Shown: positions 6,452 through 13,666 of the stretch, one piece after another
Layout: every line of letters starts with the position of its first letter
How positions within the stretch are numbered: position 1 is the stretch's first letter
From: Firmicutes bacterium HGW-Firmicutes-10
GTDB taxonomy: Bacteria > Bacillota_I > Bacilli_A > Erysipelotrichales > Erysipelotrichaceae
Direction of reading: 5' to 3'
Assembly (NCBI GenBank): GCA_002841605.1
Contig: PHAF01000013.1
Coordinates: 1 to 21,351, forward strand
DNA: 21,351 bases
Made by a program: the position numbers and the translations under genes
Notes under the pieces: generated by a model
Seen by the model: the letters and a program-made list of their open reading frames with translations, nothing else
The model's database searches: none
Told to the model about the DNA's origin: nothing

Positions 6452-8089
6452 ATGAAAATTTGTATAGTCGGCGGTGTTGCCGGTGGGGCCGGGGTTGCTG
6501 CACGTTTACGCCGTCATGATGAAAATCACACGATCATCATGTTTGAAAAAGGCGAACACATCTCCTATGCCAATTGCGGGTTGCCATATTACATCGGTGA
6601 TGTCATAACAGATGAAGAGGAGCTTTATCTTCAGACGCCCGAAGGCTTCCACGACCGTTTTAACGTTGATGTGCGCGTATTTAACGAGATAGTTAGTGTT
6701 GATACCCAAAACAAACAATTGCACATCAGAAACGTTTTAAACGGCCAACAGACGATAGAATCTTACGATGTCCTCGTCTTGTCACCTGGAGCAAAACCGA
6801 TGGTATTTCCGTTGCCGGGAATCGATTTGCCACACATCTTCACTTTACGAAATGTGCGGGATACCCTTAATATCAAAAATTTCATTAAAAAGAACCGCGT
6901 CAAGAAGGCGGTTGTCATCGGCGGAGGTTACATCGGTCTGGAAATGGCCGAAAATCTGCATAAACTTAACATTGCTACAACGATCGTCGAAGCCGCATCC
7001 CATGTTGTCAATACTTTAGATGATGATATGGCATCAATCCTGCACAATCAGATCCGCGAGCATGGAGTCGGTTTGTACTTAAACAGCAAAGCGGTTGCAT
7101 TTAACGAGCATCACGTCGTTCTTCACACCGGTGAGCAAATCGCTGCGGATATGGTATTGCTTAGCATCGGCGTTTCCCCGGAAACTGCGTTTCTTGCTGA
7201 AAGCGGCATTGCTTTAGGACCCAGAAAAGAAATCCTGACTGATGCGCAAGGGAAGACAAACATTGAAAATGTCTACGCTTTGGGGGATGCCGCAGCCGTC
7301 AGACACATCGTTTCCAATGCTTCAATGATCATTCCATTGGCATCGCCGGCCAACAAGCAGGCCCGAATCGTTGCAGATGCCATTGCCGGCAAGACCTCTT
7401 TCTATAAAGGTTCTCAGGGAACGGCCATTGCTCAGGTATTTGATAAAGTCGTTGCTGTCACCGGTGAAAACGAACGATCTTTGCAAATGCAAAACCGTCC
7501 GTATCTAACCTCAGTTTCGGTGAACTATCACCATGCATCCTATTATCCAGGAGCAGAGCGTCTGATCATCAAATGCTACTTCACACCGGATGAAGGGAAA
7601 CTGCTTGGAGCGCAGATCATCGGATCACAAGGCGTAGATAAGCGCATCGATACACTGGCTATCGCTATCCGTTACTCAATGAAAGTTACGGATCTGCAGG
7701 ATTTTGAACTGGCATACGCACCGCCGTTTGGCTCAGCGAAAGATCCTGTCAACATGGCGGGTTATGTTGCTGAAAATGTACTTACCGGTAAAACCAGACA
7801 AATATTGCCAATGCAACTCATGCATTCGCAATCTGTCAAATTAGACGTAAGAGATGATGATGAAGTCGAAGAGGGAACGATGGCAAACTCCATTCACATA
7901 CCCTTACCCCAACTCAGGGCACGGATGAGTGAACTTAGCAAAGATCAGACATACATCATCTACTGTGCCGTTGGTCTTCGTGGTTATCTGGCCGAGCAGA
8001 TTTTACGTCAACATGGCTACGATGTGTACAATGCGGCCGGGGGATATTACTTTTATCATGAGTATTTAAGTTCATATACAAACAAATAG
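6452..8089 (+). CDS. CoA-disulfide/CoA-persulfide reductase with C-terminal rhodanese domain
   Basis: The 545-residue protein is a flavin pyridine-nucleotide disulfide reductase fused to a rhodanese. The N-terminal FAD motif is IVGGVAGGAGVAARLRR (5-21). The single redox cysteine is in SYANCGLPYY (Cys42), the CoA-disulfide reductase arrangement rather than a CxxxxC pair. The NAD(P)H motif is VVIGGGYIGLEMAENL (about 154-169). FAD contact is NVYALGDAA, and a dimerisation domain follows. The last 80 or so residues are a rhodanese: LDVRDDDEVEEGT, then CAVGLRG with Cys505. Characterised fusions of this type reduce CoA persulfide or polysulfide and are co-regulated with sulfide-stress genes. No TusA domain is present. 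The stop codon lies inside the terminator hairpin shared with the convergent HAD gene. Confidence 0.95.
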   Translation: MKICIVGGVAGGAGVAARLRRHDENHTIIMFEKGEHISYANCGLPYYIGDVITDEEELYLQTPEGFHDRFNVDVRVFNEIVSVDTQNKQLHIRNVLNGQQTIESYDVLVLSPGAKPMVFPLPGIDLPHIFTLRNVRDTLNIKNFIKKNRVKKAVVIGGGYIGLEMAENLHKLNIATTIVEAASHVVNTLDDDMASILHNQIREHGVGLYLNSKAVAFNEHHVVLHTGEQIAADMVLLSIGVSPETAFLAESGIALGPRKEILTDAQGKTNIENVYALGDAAAVRHIVSNASMIIPLASPANKQARIVADAIAGKTSFYKGSQGTAIAQVFDKVVAVTGENERSLQMQNRPYLTSVSVNYHHASYYPGAERLIIKCYFTPDEGKLLGAQIIGSQGVDKRIDTLAIAIRYSMKVTDLQDFELAYAPPFGSAKDPVNMAGYVAENVLTGKTRQILPMQLMHSQSVKLDVRDDDEVEEGTMANSIHIPLPQLRARMSELSKDQTYIIYCAVGLRGYLAEQILRQHGYDVYNAAGGYYFYHEYLSSYTNK

Positions 8090-8108
8090 CGCTTTCGCGC
8101 TATTTTTT
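8084..8108. terminator. Terminator shared by convergent CoA-disulfide reductase and HAD genes
   Basis: AAATAGCGC (8084-8092) pairs with GCGCTATTT (8097-8105) around TTTC, with Ts to 8108. The TAG stops of both convergent genes (8087-8089 plus; 8102-8100 minus) lie in the two arms. The minus-strand T-run is shorter and interrupted. Confidence 0.88.
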
Positions 8109-8759
8109 GAATACAAACTCATGCAACTGCCGAATAGATTCAAAGTAGTAATCAGCTTCAGACTTGAAGTATGATTGGATATGTTCACTTTCAATTGACC
8201 ATCCGGCAGCAGCAAAAGGAATATCCACTTGTTTCGACATAATCAGACCGAGTTTCATATCATCGACCATCAGACACTGCGAAGGTAAAAGCCGGAATTT
8301 TTGTAAAATATGCTCGCATGGACCGGCCTGGGGCTTTCTTAAATGATCAGGCTGGTCCCAACCGAATATGATGTCCGGCTCAAAACCAAAATGATGCAAA
8401 TAATCGCGTCGGATTTCTTTACTCTCCGAATGGGATACGACCGCGATGATTCCGTCTTCCTGTTTAAACTGACGTATCAACTCATCGATATGCGGATAAA
8501 GCGTCGGAATACTTGAAAAAGTATGTTTCTTCCAGATCGCATACTCTATTTTTAACTCGGTTTGATCGAAGTGATAAATGTCGGTACACATGTTGATGAA
8601 TCCGGGATCAAAGCAATAAGAGGTATATTCGCTAAAGGTCGGCGGCGTCATTTGCGGACGCAAAATACTCATCGTTTCCAAAAAAGCGGGGTAGTGTATC
8701 GTTTTACTGCTTTGCACGACAGTATCATCGTGGTCAAGGATCAAACACCGTATTTCCAT
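8100..8759 (-). CDS. HAD-superfamily hydrolase (subfamily I phosphatase type)
   Basis: The 219-residue cytoplasmic protein has all four HAD motifs. Motif I is LDHDDT (Asp9 nucleophile, Asp11 acid/base). Motif II ends VVS109. Lys142 is in RKPQAGP, and motif IV is MVDD (Asp166, Asp167). A helical cap of about 70-90 residues between motifs I and II places it with the phosphoglycolate-phosphatase-like group. The substrate cannot be read from sequence. The start at 8759 is chosen because residue 1 directly precedes motif I and AGTGAGGT lies upstream. The frame stays open for 39 further residues, but that extension covers the murG promoter and looks non-coding. It is divergent from murG, with 78 bases between the start codons. 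Confidence 0.9.
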   Translation of the reverse strand: MEIRCLILDHDDTVVQSSKTIHYPAFLETMSILRPQMTPPTFSEYTSYCFDPGFINMCTDIYHFDQTELKIEYAIWKKHTFSSIPTLYPHIDELIRQFKQEDGIIAVVSHSESKEIRRDYLHHFGFEPDIIFGWDQPDHLRKPQAGPCEHILQKFRLLPSQCLMVDDMKLGLIMSKQVDIPFAAAGWSIESEHIQSYFKSEADYYFESIRQLHEFVFKK

Positions 8760-8781
8760 AAGAGACCTCACTGTTAACACA

Positions 8782-8790
8782 ATTTTATCA
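8782..8790 (-). promoter_or_regulatory. Candidate extended -10 promoter for the HAD gene
   Basis: On the minus strand TGA precedes TAAAAT (8787-8782), an extended -10. Transcription would start near 8775, giving a leader of about 16 bases. No clear -35. Confidence 0.45.
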
Positions 8791-8810
8791 CAAAAGTGCG
8801 AAAATAATTG

Positions 8811-8819
8811 TGCTATAAT
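8811..8819 (+). promoter_or_regulatory. Extended -10 promoter for murG
   Basis: TGC precedes a perfect TATAAT (8814-8819). Start near 8825-8827, so the leader is about 12 bases and carries only the GGAGG ribosome site (8826-8830). No clear -35 at the expected place. Five-base inverted repeats ATTGT/ACAAT flank the -10. Confidence 0.6.
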
Positions 8820-8837
8820 ACAATCGGAGGTCTTAAT

Positions 8838-9908
8838 ATGAAAGTTTGTATGACAGCAGGGGGTACCGGCGGACACATATTTCCGGCAATTGCATTGGCG
8901 GATGCATGTAAGACGGCATCAATGGATGTCTTTTTTATCGGTAACAAAGATAAAATGGAAGCTTTGGAAGTACCAAAAGCCGGATATCCTTTTTTTGAAA
9001 TAGAAAACAAAGGTTACAGAGGCAATCTGATCAATAAGTTCAATGTGTTGTTCGGTCAGTTTAAGGCCATTCACGCAGCTTCCAAAATCATCAAAAAACA
9101 ACGACCGGATATTGTCGTAGCTTTTGGCGGATACGTGACCGTACCGGTCGTGATCGCTGCCAGATTATATAAAATCAACGTTTTGATTCACGAGCAAAAT
9201 GCTGTTGCCGGTAAAGCGAACATCTTTTTGAGTCGCTTTGTGGACGGAATAGCGGTAAGTTATCCGCAGTCACTGGCTCAGTTCAAACATCACGATGTAC
9301 GGCTGATCGGAAATCCCCGGGCAACCGTTGCACATAAAAGTGTTTTTGAGGAAAATCTGATTGAATCCATGGGACTGGACCCAAATAAAAAAACAGCTTT
9401 GATCGTCATGGGGTCACAAGGTTCTGAGAGTGTCAATGAAGTATTAAAGGAATTTATATCCAATGCGTCATCGAGCCCGCATCAGTTTATCATCGCAACT
9501 GGCCGCAAACATTACCGTGAGTTTGTTGAAAATCTGATTATTCCAAAAAACGTCATCGTCACGGATTTTGTCGATCAAATCAAATTGTTGTCAAAAATCG
9601 ATTTACTGATTGCCCGGGGAGGCGCAACCTCCGCAGCTGAGATGCTGGCAAAAGGTGTCGCTTCGATCATCATACCATCCCCATATGTACCCAATAATCA
9701 TCAGCTGCATAATGCCATGGCTCTTTCTGAAAAAGGGGCGAGTGTGTGTATAGAGGAAAAAGATTTGACAAGTCAGAAACTGCTTGATCAAGCCAATGAG
9801 ATTTTGGGTAATAATCAACTGCGATCAACGATGGCATCTGAGGCTAAAGCATTGGGTTTGCCGGATGCTTTGGATAAAATGGTTGACTGGGTAAAGGAAA
9901 TTGTATGA
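8838..9908 (+). CDS. murG: MurG, lipid II-forming GlcNAc transferase
   Basis: MurG adds GlcNAc to lipid I on the inner face of the membrane, giving lipid II, the peptidoglycan precursor. The 356-residue GT-B fold protein begins MKVCMTAGGTGGHIFPAIA; the glycine loop (8-13) is the first signature. HEQNAVAGKAN follows in the N domain, with the UDP-GlcNAc-binding region ARGGATSAAEMLAKG and PNNHQLHNA in the C domain. ATG 8838 follows GGAGG at the right distance; an upstream in-frame ATG (8808) would lie in the promoter. It leads a murG-murB-divIB group, as in Bacillus. The stop (9906-9908) is one base before the murB ATG. Confidence 0.97.
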   Translation: MKVCMTAGGTGGHIFPAIALADACKTASMDVFFIGNKDKMEALEVPKAGYPFFEIENKGYRGNLINKFNVLFGQFKAIHAASKIIKKQRPDIVVAFGGYVTVPVVIAARLYKINVLIHEQNAVAGKANIFLSRFVDGIAVSYPQSLAQFKHHDVRLIGNPRATVAHKSVFEENLIESMGLDPNKKTALIVMGSQGSESVNEVLKEFISNASSSPHQFIIATGRKHYREFVENLIIPKNVIVTDFVDQIKLLSKIDLLIARGGATSAAEMLAKGVASIIIPSPYVPNNHQLHNAMALSEKGASVCIEEKDLTSQKLLDQANEILGNNQLRSTMASEAKALGLPDALDKMVDWVKEIV

Positions 9909-9909
9909 T

Positions 9910-10839
9910 ATGAATCAATTTACAGAATTACTGGAAACTTTCGGTCAGGTTGAAACCAACGCAAGACTAAAAGATATGACAACCTTTCGGATTGGCGGTC
10001 ATGCGGAATTTGTCAGTTATCCAAGAAACATGTTCGCATTGGCTCAACTCATCGATTTTTTAAAGAAAAACAAGATTTCTTACAAAGTCATAGGAAAAGG
10101 CTCAAATCTTCTATGCAGTGATGATGATTTCAAGGGTGTGATCATTCGATTGGATCGGACGATGAATCACTGGTATATTGATGGAAAGAGCTTGTTTGTT
10201 GAAGCAGGCAGCTCGATCATCGCGCTCAGTGTGTTTGCTGCCCGCAATGGATTATCCGGCTTGGAGTGGGCAAGCGGCATTCCCGCAACGATTGGCGGCT
10301 GTATATTTAATAACGCCGGTGCATACAATACTTCCATGCGGGATAACATCTTAAGGGTATTGATTCTGGATAACGGAGATTTCCGTTGGCTCAGTAATGA
10401 GCAATGCGAATTTGCATACCGTTCGTCTGTTTTTCATAAGAAAAGCGATTGGATCATTTTGGCCGCGGAATTCGAATTGCTAAAAAAGGATGAGGAAGAA
10501 ATACGTCTGACGATGGATGATCGTAAAAAAAGACGTCTTGAAAGTCAACCGCTCGAATACCCGAGTGCCGGAAGTATTTTCAGAAATACCGAAACGGTCA
10601 ATGCCTGGTCTTTGATCGAGCAGTCGGGGCTGCGTGGGATGTCCATCGGTGGTGCGCAGGTATCTGTCAAACATTGTAATTTTATCATCAACAAGCAAGA
10701 TGCTTCTGCCAGTGATGTCAAAAATCTCATTGACCTGGTGATGAGCAAAGTTGAACTTAAGACCGGAGTAAGATTGAAAACAGAAGTGGAGATGTTTAAT
10801 TGGAACCATACGAAGATACCGCATCCATCAAAGCGGTAA
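9910..10839 (+). CDS. murB: UDP-N-acetylenolpyruvoylglucosamine reductase MurB
   Basis: MurB is the FAD enzyme that makes UDP-MurNAc, an early step in peptidoglycan synthesis. The 309-residue protein has the FAD-binding segment (TTFRIGGHAEF; IGKGSNLLCSDDDFKGVIIRL) and GLEWASGIPATIGGCIFNNAGAY. The catalytic serine is in PSAGSIFRN. The C-terminal IGGAQVSVKHCNFIINKQDASASDV fits the single-tail Firmicutes type. The ATG at 9910 is preferred over an in-frame TTG at 9901 because AAAGGA (9893-9898) is at better spacing. The last 40 bases overlap the start of divIB. Confidence 0.97.
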   Translation: MNQFTELLETFGQVETNARLKDMTTFRIGGHAEFVSYPRNMFALAQLIDFLKKNKISYKVIGKGSNLLCSDDDFKGVIIRLDRTMNHWYIDGKSLFVEAGSSIIALSVFAARNGLSGLEWASGIPATIGGCIFNNAGAYNTSMRDNILRVLILDNGDFRWLSNEQCEFAYRSSVFHKKSDWIILAAEFELLKKDEEEIRLTMDDRKKRRLESQPLEYPSAGSIFRNTETVNAWSLIEQSGLRGMSIGGAQVSVKHCNFIINKQDASASDVKNLIDLVMSKVELKTGVRLKTEVEMFNWNHTKIPHPSKR

Positions 10840-11576
10840 CCCAAGCCATCAAAGATAAAAAAATCCGCCAACGAAAACGTCTGATTAAAATCTATACGCG
10901 TCGGCTGGTTTTTCTTATTCTGTTTATCATTCTTGGACTCAGTACTTACTGGCTGGACCAGTCTGAACTTTTTCGTGTAAAGTCGGTGAGCGTGACCGGC
11001 AATACGCACGTCAGTGATGAAGAAATCATCGCATTAAGTGAAATCATCGCGGGTGAGCGGATGTGGCTATTATCAAAAGGTTCAGTAAGTAAAAAAGTTT
11101 CAAGCTCTGTGTGGGTAAAAGGTGTCAATATCATCAAAAGTCAAAATATCGTGACGATCGAAGTGACTGAACATCGCGTTCTTGGATATAAAGTCACAGA
11201 CAAGATTTCTTTGTTGCTTCAATCCGGCCAACTGATCCCGCTTAAGGAAAGTCAGTTGGATTGGATAGCGACTGTAGCTCTGATCAGCGGTTTTGATGAA
11301 GAAACACTTTTGAAAAAACTTGTTGATTCGTTTGCGGAAGTCGATGACAGCATCATGATGTTTGTTTCGGAAATTCATCAGAGTTCGGTTTCTTATGATG
11401 AAGCATTGATTCGCTTGATCATGTCCGATGGCAATCAGATATTTACGGATTTTGCGGCATTGGATTTGATCAATGAGTACAAACTTATCGTCAATCAAAT
11501 CAATCCGGCCAATAAATGCATTTATTTCGATGCATTGCATCGGGCATACAGCAGTCGTCCGTGCGAAGGTGAATAA
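10800..11576 (+). CDS. divIB: Cell-division protein DivIB/FtsQ
   Basis: DivIB/FtsQ is a bitopic divisome protein that joins DivIC and FtsL at the septum. The 258-residue protein has a basic cytoplasmic tail (KDKKIRQRKRLIK), one membrane segment (about 36-52) and an external POTRA domain starting LFRVKSVSVTGNTHVSDEEI. A beta domain follows. No earlier ATG fits: the start is a TTG at 10800, eight bases after GGAG, within murB. The next in-frame ATG falls inside the POTRA domain, so the TTG is needed to keep the membrane segment. The overlap with murB is 40 bases. Position after murG-murB matches Bacillus. Start confidence is lower than gene confidence. Confidence 0.88.
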   Translation: MEPYEDTASIKAVTQAIKDKKIRQRKRLIKIYTRRLVFLILFIILGLSTYWLDQSELFRVKSVSVTGNTHVSDEEIIALSEIIAGERMWLLSKGSVSKKVSSSVWVKGVNIIKSQNIVTIEVTEHRVLGYKVTDKISLLLQSGQLIPLKESQLDWIATVALISGFDEETLLKKLVDSFAEVDDSIMMFVSEIHQSSVSYDEALIRLIMSDGNQIFTDFAALDLINEYKLIVNQINPANKCIYFDALHRAYSSRPCEGE

Positions 11577-11586
11577 ATCAAGTACT

Positions 11587-11614
11587 TTGACGAACAAAGA
11601 ATATCTGTTATAAT
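11587..11614 (+). promoter_or_regulatory. Strong sigma-A promoter for the yloU operon
   Basis: TTGACG (11587-11592), a 16-base spacer ending in TGT, then TATAAT (11609-11614). It is the best promoter in the window, with both a -35 and an extended -10. Start near 11621, about 20 bases before the yloU ATG with AAGGAGG between. Confidence 0.8.
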
Positions 11615-11640
11615 TACACTGCAACTTAAGGAGGATTCTT

Positions 11641-12000
11641 ATGGGAATTGAAAGAAGTACGAGTCTTGGAAATATAAATATCTCCGAAGAAGCCATCGCT
11701 ACATTGGCCGGTGGCGTTGTCTCAGAGTGCTATGGCGTAGTCGGTATGGCATCTCAAAAAGTACTAAAAGACGGGTTGGCTGAATTACTTAAAAAGGAAA
11801 ATTACTCACGCGGCGTCGTTGTCCGCAAAACAGAAACAGGCTATGAACTGGATCTTTATATTGTCATCAGTTTTGGCGTTAAAATCACAGAAGTCGTTGC
11901 TGAAGTTCAAAAGAAAGTGAAATACATGCTTGAAAAAACCTTGGAGCAGGACTTTGACAAAATAAATGTCTTCGTTCAAGGCGTAAAAGTAATCGGTTGA
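11641..12000 (+). CDS. yloU: Asp23/Gls24 family protein (YloU-like)
   Basis: The 119-residue protein is a member of the Asp23/Gls24 family of small envelope-linked proteins of uncertain role. Family features are ISEEAIATLAGGVVSECYGVVGMAS near the start (split here by rough residues 14-38) and LYIVISFGVKITEVVAEVQKKV in the second half. No signal peptide or membrane segment is visible. AAGGAGG at 11628-11634 supports the start. It is directly followed by yloV with ten bases between, the conserved yloU-yloV pair. In B. subtilis the same pair precedes recG and plsX. The usual upstream rpmB is absent. Confidence 0.92.
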   Translation: MGIERSTSLGNINISEEAIATLAGGVVSECYGVVGMASQKVLKDGLAELLKKENYSRGVVVRKTETGYELDLYIVISFGVKITEVVAEVQKKVKYMLEKTLEQDFDKINVFVQGVKVIG

Positions 12001-12010
12001 CAGGTGAAAT

Positions 12011-13633
12011 ATGAATACATTAACAGGTAAACAGTTTAAGCTGATGCTTGACAGCGGAGCGAATCACTTATCGAACCGCCATCATGAAATCGATGCCTTA
12101 AACGTATTCCCGGTGCCGGATGGCGATACGGGAACCAACATGCATCTGACGTTTTCCGCAGGTGTAAAAGACGTTTTGAATGCGCACAACGAACACCTTG
12201 GAGATATTGCCAAGATTCTGTCCAAAGGACTGTTGATGGGTGCACGCGGTAATTCCGGTGTTATCCTGTCGCAGATATTCAGAGGATTTTTTCAAAGCGT
12301 GGAAACCCACAGCGAAGTCAATGCCAAACAAATGGCCGCGGCTTTTATCCGTGGCAGTGAAGTGGCTTATAAAGCCGTCATGCGGCCGGTCGAAGGAACG
12401 ATATTGACGGTATTGCGCGAAAGTGCGGCCAATACTGCGAAATTCGTTGAGAAAAATCCGAATATCTCCATCATTGAATTTATGGATGTTTTAATAAAGG
12501 AAGCACATGTTTCCTTGCAAAATACACCGGAATTACTGCCGGTCCTCAAAGAAGTCGGTGTCGTTGACAGCGGCGGTGCCGGACTGGTCGTTATCTTCGA
12601 AGGATTCCGATACGCCTTGGCAGGAGCGCCGGTGGAGTTGATGGCCAACATCGACACTCATGCCAGTGCACAGCTGGACATGGCGAACGATGAATTTGGT
12701 TATTGTACGGAATTTATCCTGCGATTGGAACATGAAAAAAGAGATTTCTTCTCAGAAGACAAATTAAAGCGCGATTTGGCCCGTATGGGTGACTCGATCG
12801 TCATTGTCCAAGATGAAGATCTGGTCAAAGTTCACATTCACACATTAACACCTGGAGATGCTTTGAATCTTGCTCAGCGCTTCGGTGAATTTGTAAAACT
12901 GAAAATCGAAAACATGCAAGAGCAGCACGCAGCGATTCTTGAGCATTCACATGCTCACGGAGCTGAAAAACCGCGCAAAAAATATGGTATCATCGCGGTC
13001 GGTGCCGGTGAAGGCATCAAAACGATGTTTGAAGAACTTCGTGCGGATGTCGTCATCAACGGCGGCCAAACGATGAACCCGTCGACCGAAGATTTCGTGG
13101 CGGCCATTCGTTCACTCAATGCCGAACACATCATCTTGTTGCCAAACAATTCCAATATCATTTTGGCTGCTCAACAAGCGGAATCGATTTGTGACGAGCT
13201 TAATGTTCATGTGTTGATCTCGAAAACGATCCCGCAAGGATTAAGTGCTTGCATCATGTTCAATCCGGAAGTCGACATTGACAGTAATCTTGAAGAGATG
13301 AATGCGGCGATCGCACATGTCAAGACCGGTCAGGTCACTTATGCCATCAAAGACACAACGATTGACGGCAAGGAAATCAAAGCCAACGATTATATGGGAA
13401 TAGTCGAAAAACATATCGTCGTCAGTATCCCTGATAAAATTGAGGCAGCTTGCCGGATGTTGGATCATCTGTTGGATGATTCGGCAGATATCGTTACAGT
13501 CATTGCCGGCGAAGATGCCAGTGATGAAGAAATCGAGCAAGTAAGCAGTTATTTAAAGAAGAACTTTAGAGCTGAGATTGAGGTGCACAAAGGTAAACAA
13601 CCGGTGTACTCCTTTATCTTCGGCGTTGAATAA
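12011..13633 (+). CDS. yloV: FakA-like DhaL-domain kinase (YloV family)
   Basis: FakA phosphorylates fatty acids held by FakB partners, giving acyl-phosphate for membrane lipid synthesis. The 540-residue protein has the N-terminal DhaL ATP-binding domain: NVFPVPDGDTGTNM with Asp37 and Asp39, then GARGNSGVILSQIFRGFF. The middle part includes FGYCTEF and KVHIHT, whose Cys and two His match the metal-site pattern reported for FakA. A C-terminal FakB-like domain has AVGAGEGIKTMFEELRAD. Length is near 550, usual for the family. The plsX gene, whose product handles the same acyl-phosphate, lies two genes downstream, which supports the role. No fakB is in the window. A terminator begins at its stop codon. 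Confidence 0.9.
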   Translation: MNTLTGKQFKLMLDSGANHLSNRHHEIDALNVFPVPDGDTGTNMHLTFSAGVKDVLNAHNEHLGDIAKILSKGLLMGARGNSGVILSQIFRGFFQSVETHSEVNAKQMAAAFIRGSEVAYKAVMRPVEGTILTVLRESAANTAKFVEKNPNISIIEFMDVLIKEAHVSLQNTPELLPVLKEVGVVDSGGAGLVVIFEGFRYALAGAPVELMANIDTHASAQLDMANDEFGYCTEFILRLEHEKRDFFSEDKLKRDLARMGDSIVIVQDEDLVKVHIHTLTPGDALNLAQRFGEFVKLKIENMQEQHAAILEHSHAHGAEKPRKKYGIIAVGAGEGIKTMFEELRADVVINGGQTMNPSTEDFVAAIRSLNAEHIILLPNNSNIILAAQQAESICDELNVHVLISKTIPQGLSACIMFNPEVDIDSNLEEMNAAIAHVKTGQVTYAIKDTTIDGKEIKANDYMGIVEKHIVVSIPDKIEAACRMLDHLLDDSADIVTVIAGEDASDEEIEQVSSYLKKNFRAEIEVHKGKQPVYSFIFGVE

Positions 13634-13653
13634 AAGGGCAATCGCCCTTTTTT
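13632..13653 (+). terminator. Intrinsic terminator between yloV and recG
   Basis: AAAAGGGC (13632-13639) pairs with GCCCTTTT (13644-13651), loop AATC, Ts to 13653. The recG ATG is only 13 bases beyond, with no visible promoter between, so recG depends on read-through or a promoter inside yloV. Confidence 0.87.
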
Positions 13654-13666
13654 CACAGGGGGAAGC

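Noticed and set aside
8760..8876. N-terminal extension of the HAD protein
   Set aside because: It covers the divergent promoter region and adds 39 residues before motif I, which is normally at the very N-terminus.
10480..11009. Two overlapping minus-strand open frames (114 and 154 codons) across the murB-divIB junction
   Set aside because: They run antisense to well-supported murB and divIB and show no family motif. They are likely products of codon bias.
11100..11696. Long open frame (198 codons) on the minus strand over divIB and the yloU promoter
   Set aside because: It lies opposite clear DivIB coding sequence, crosses a strong plus-strand promoter, and has no recognisable domain. It is a shadow frame.
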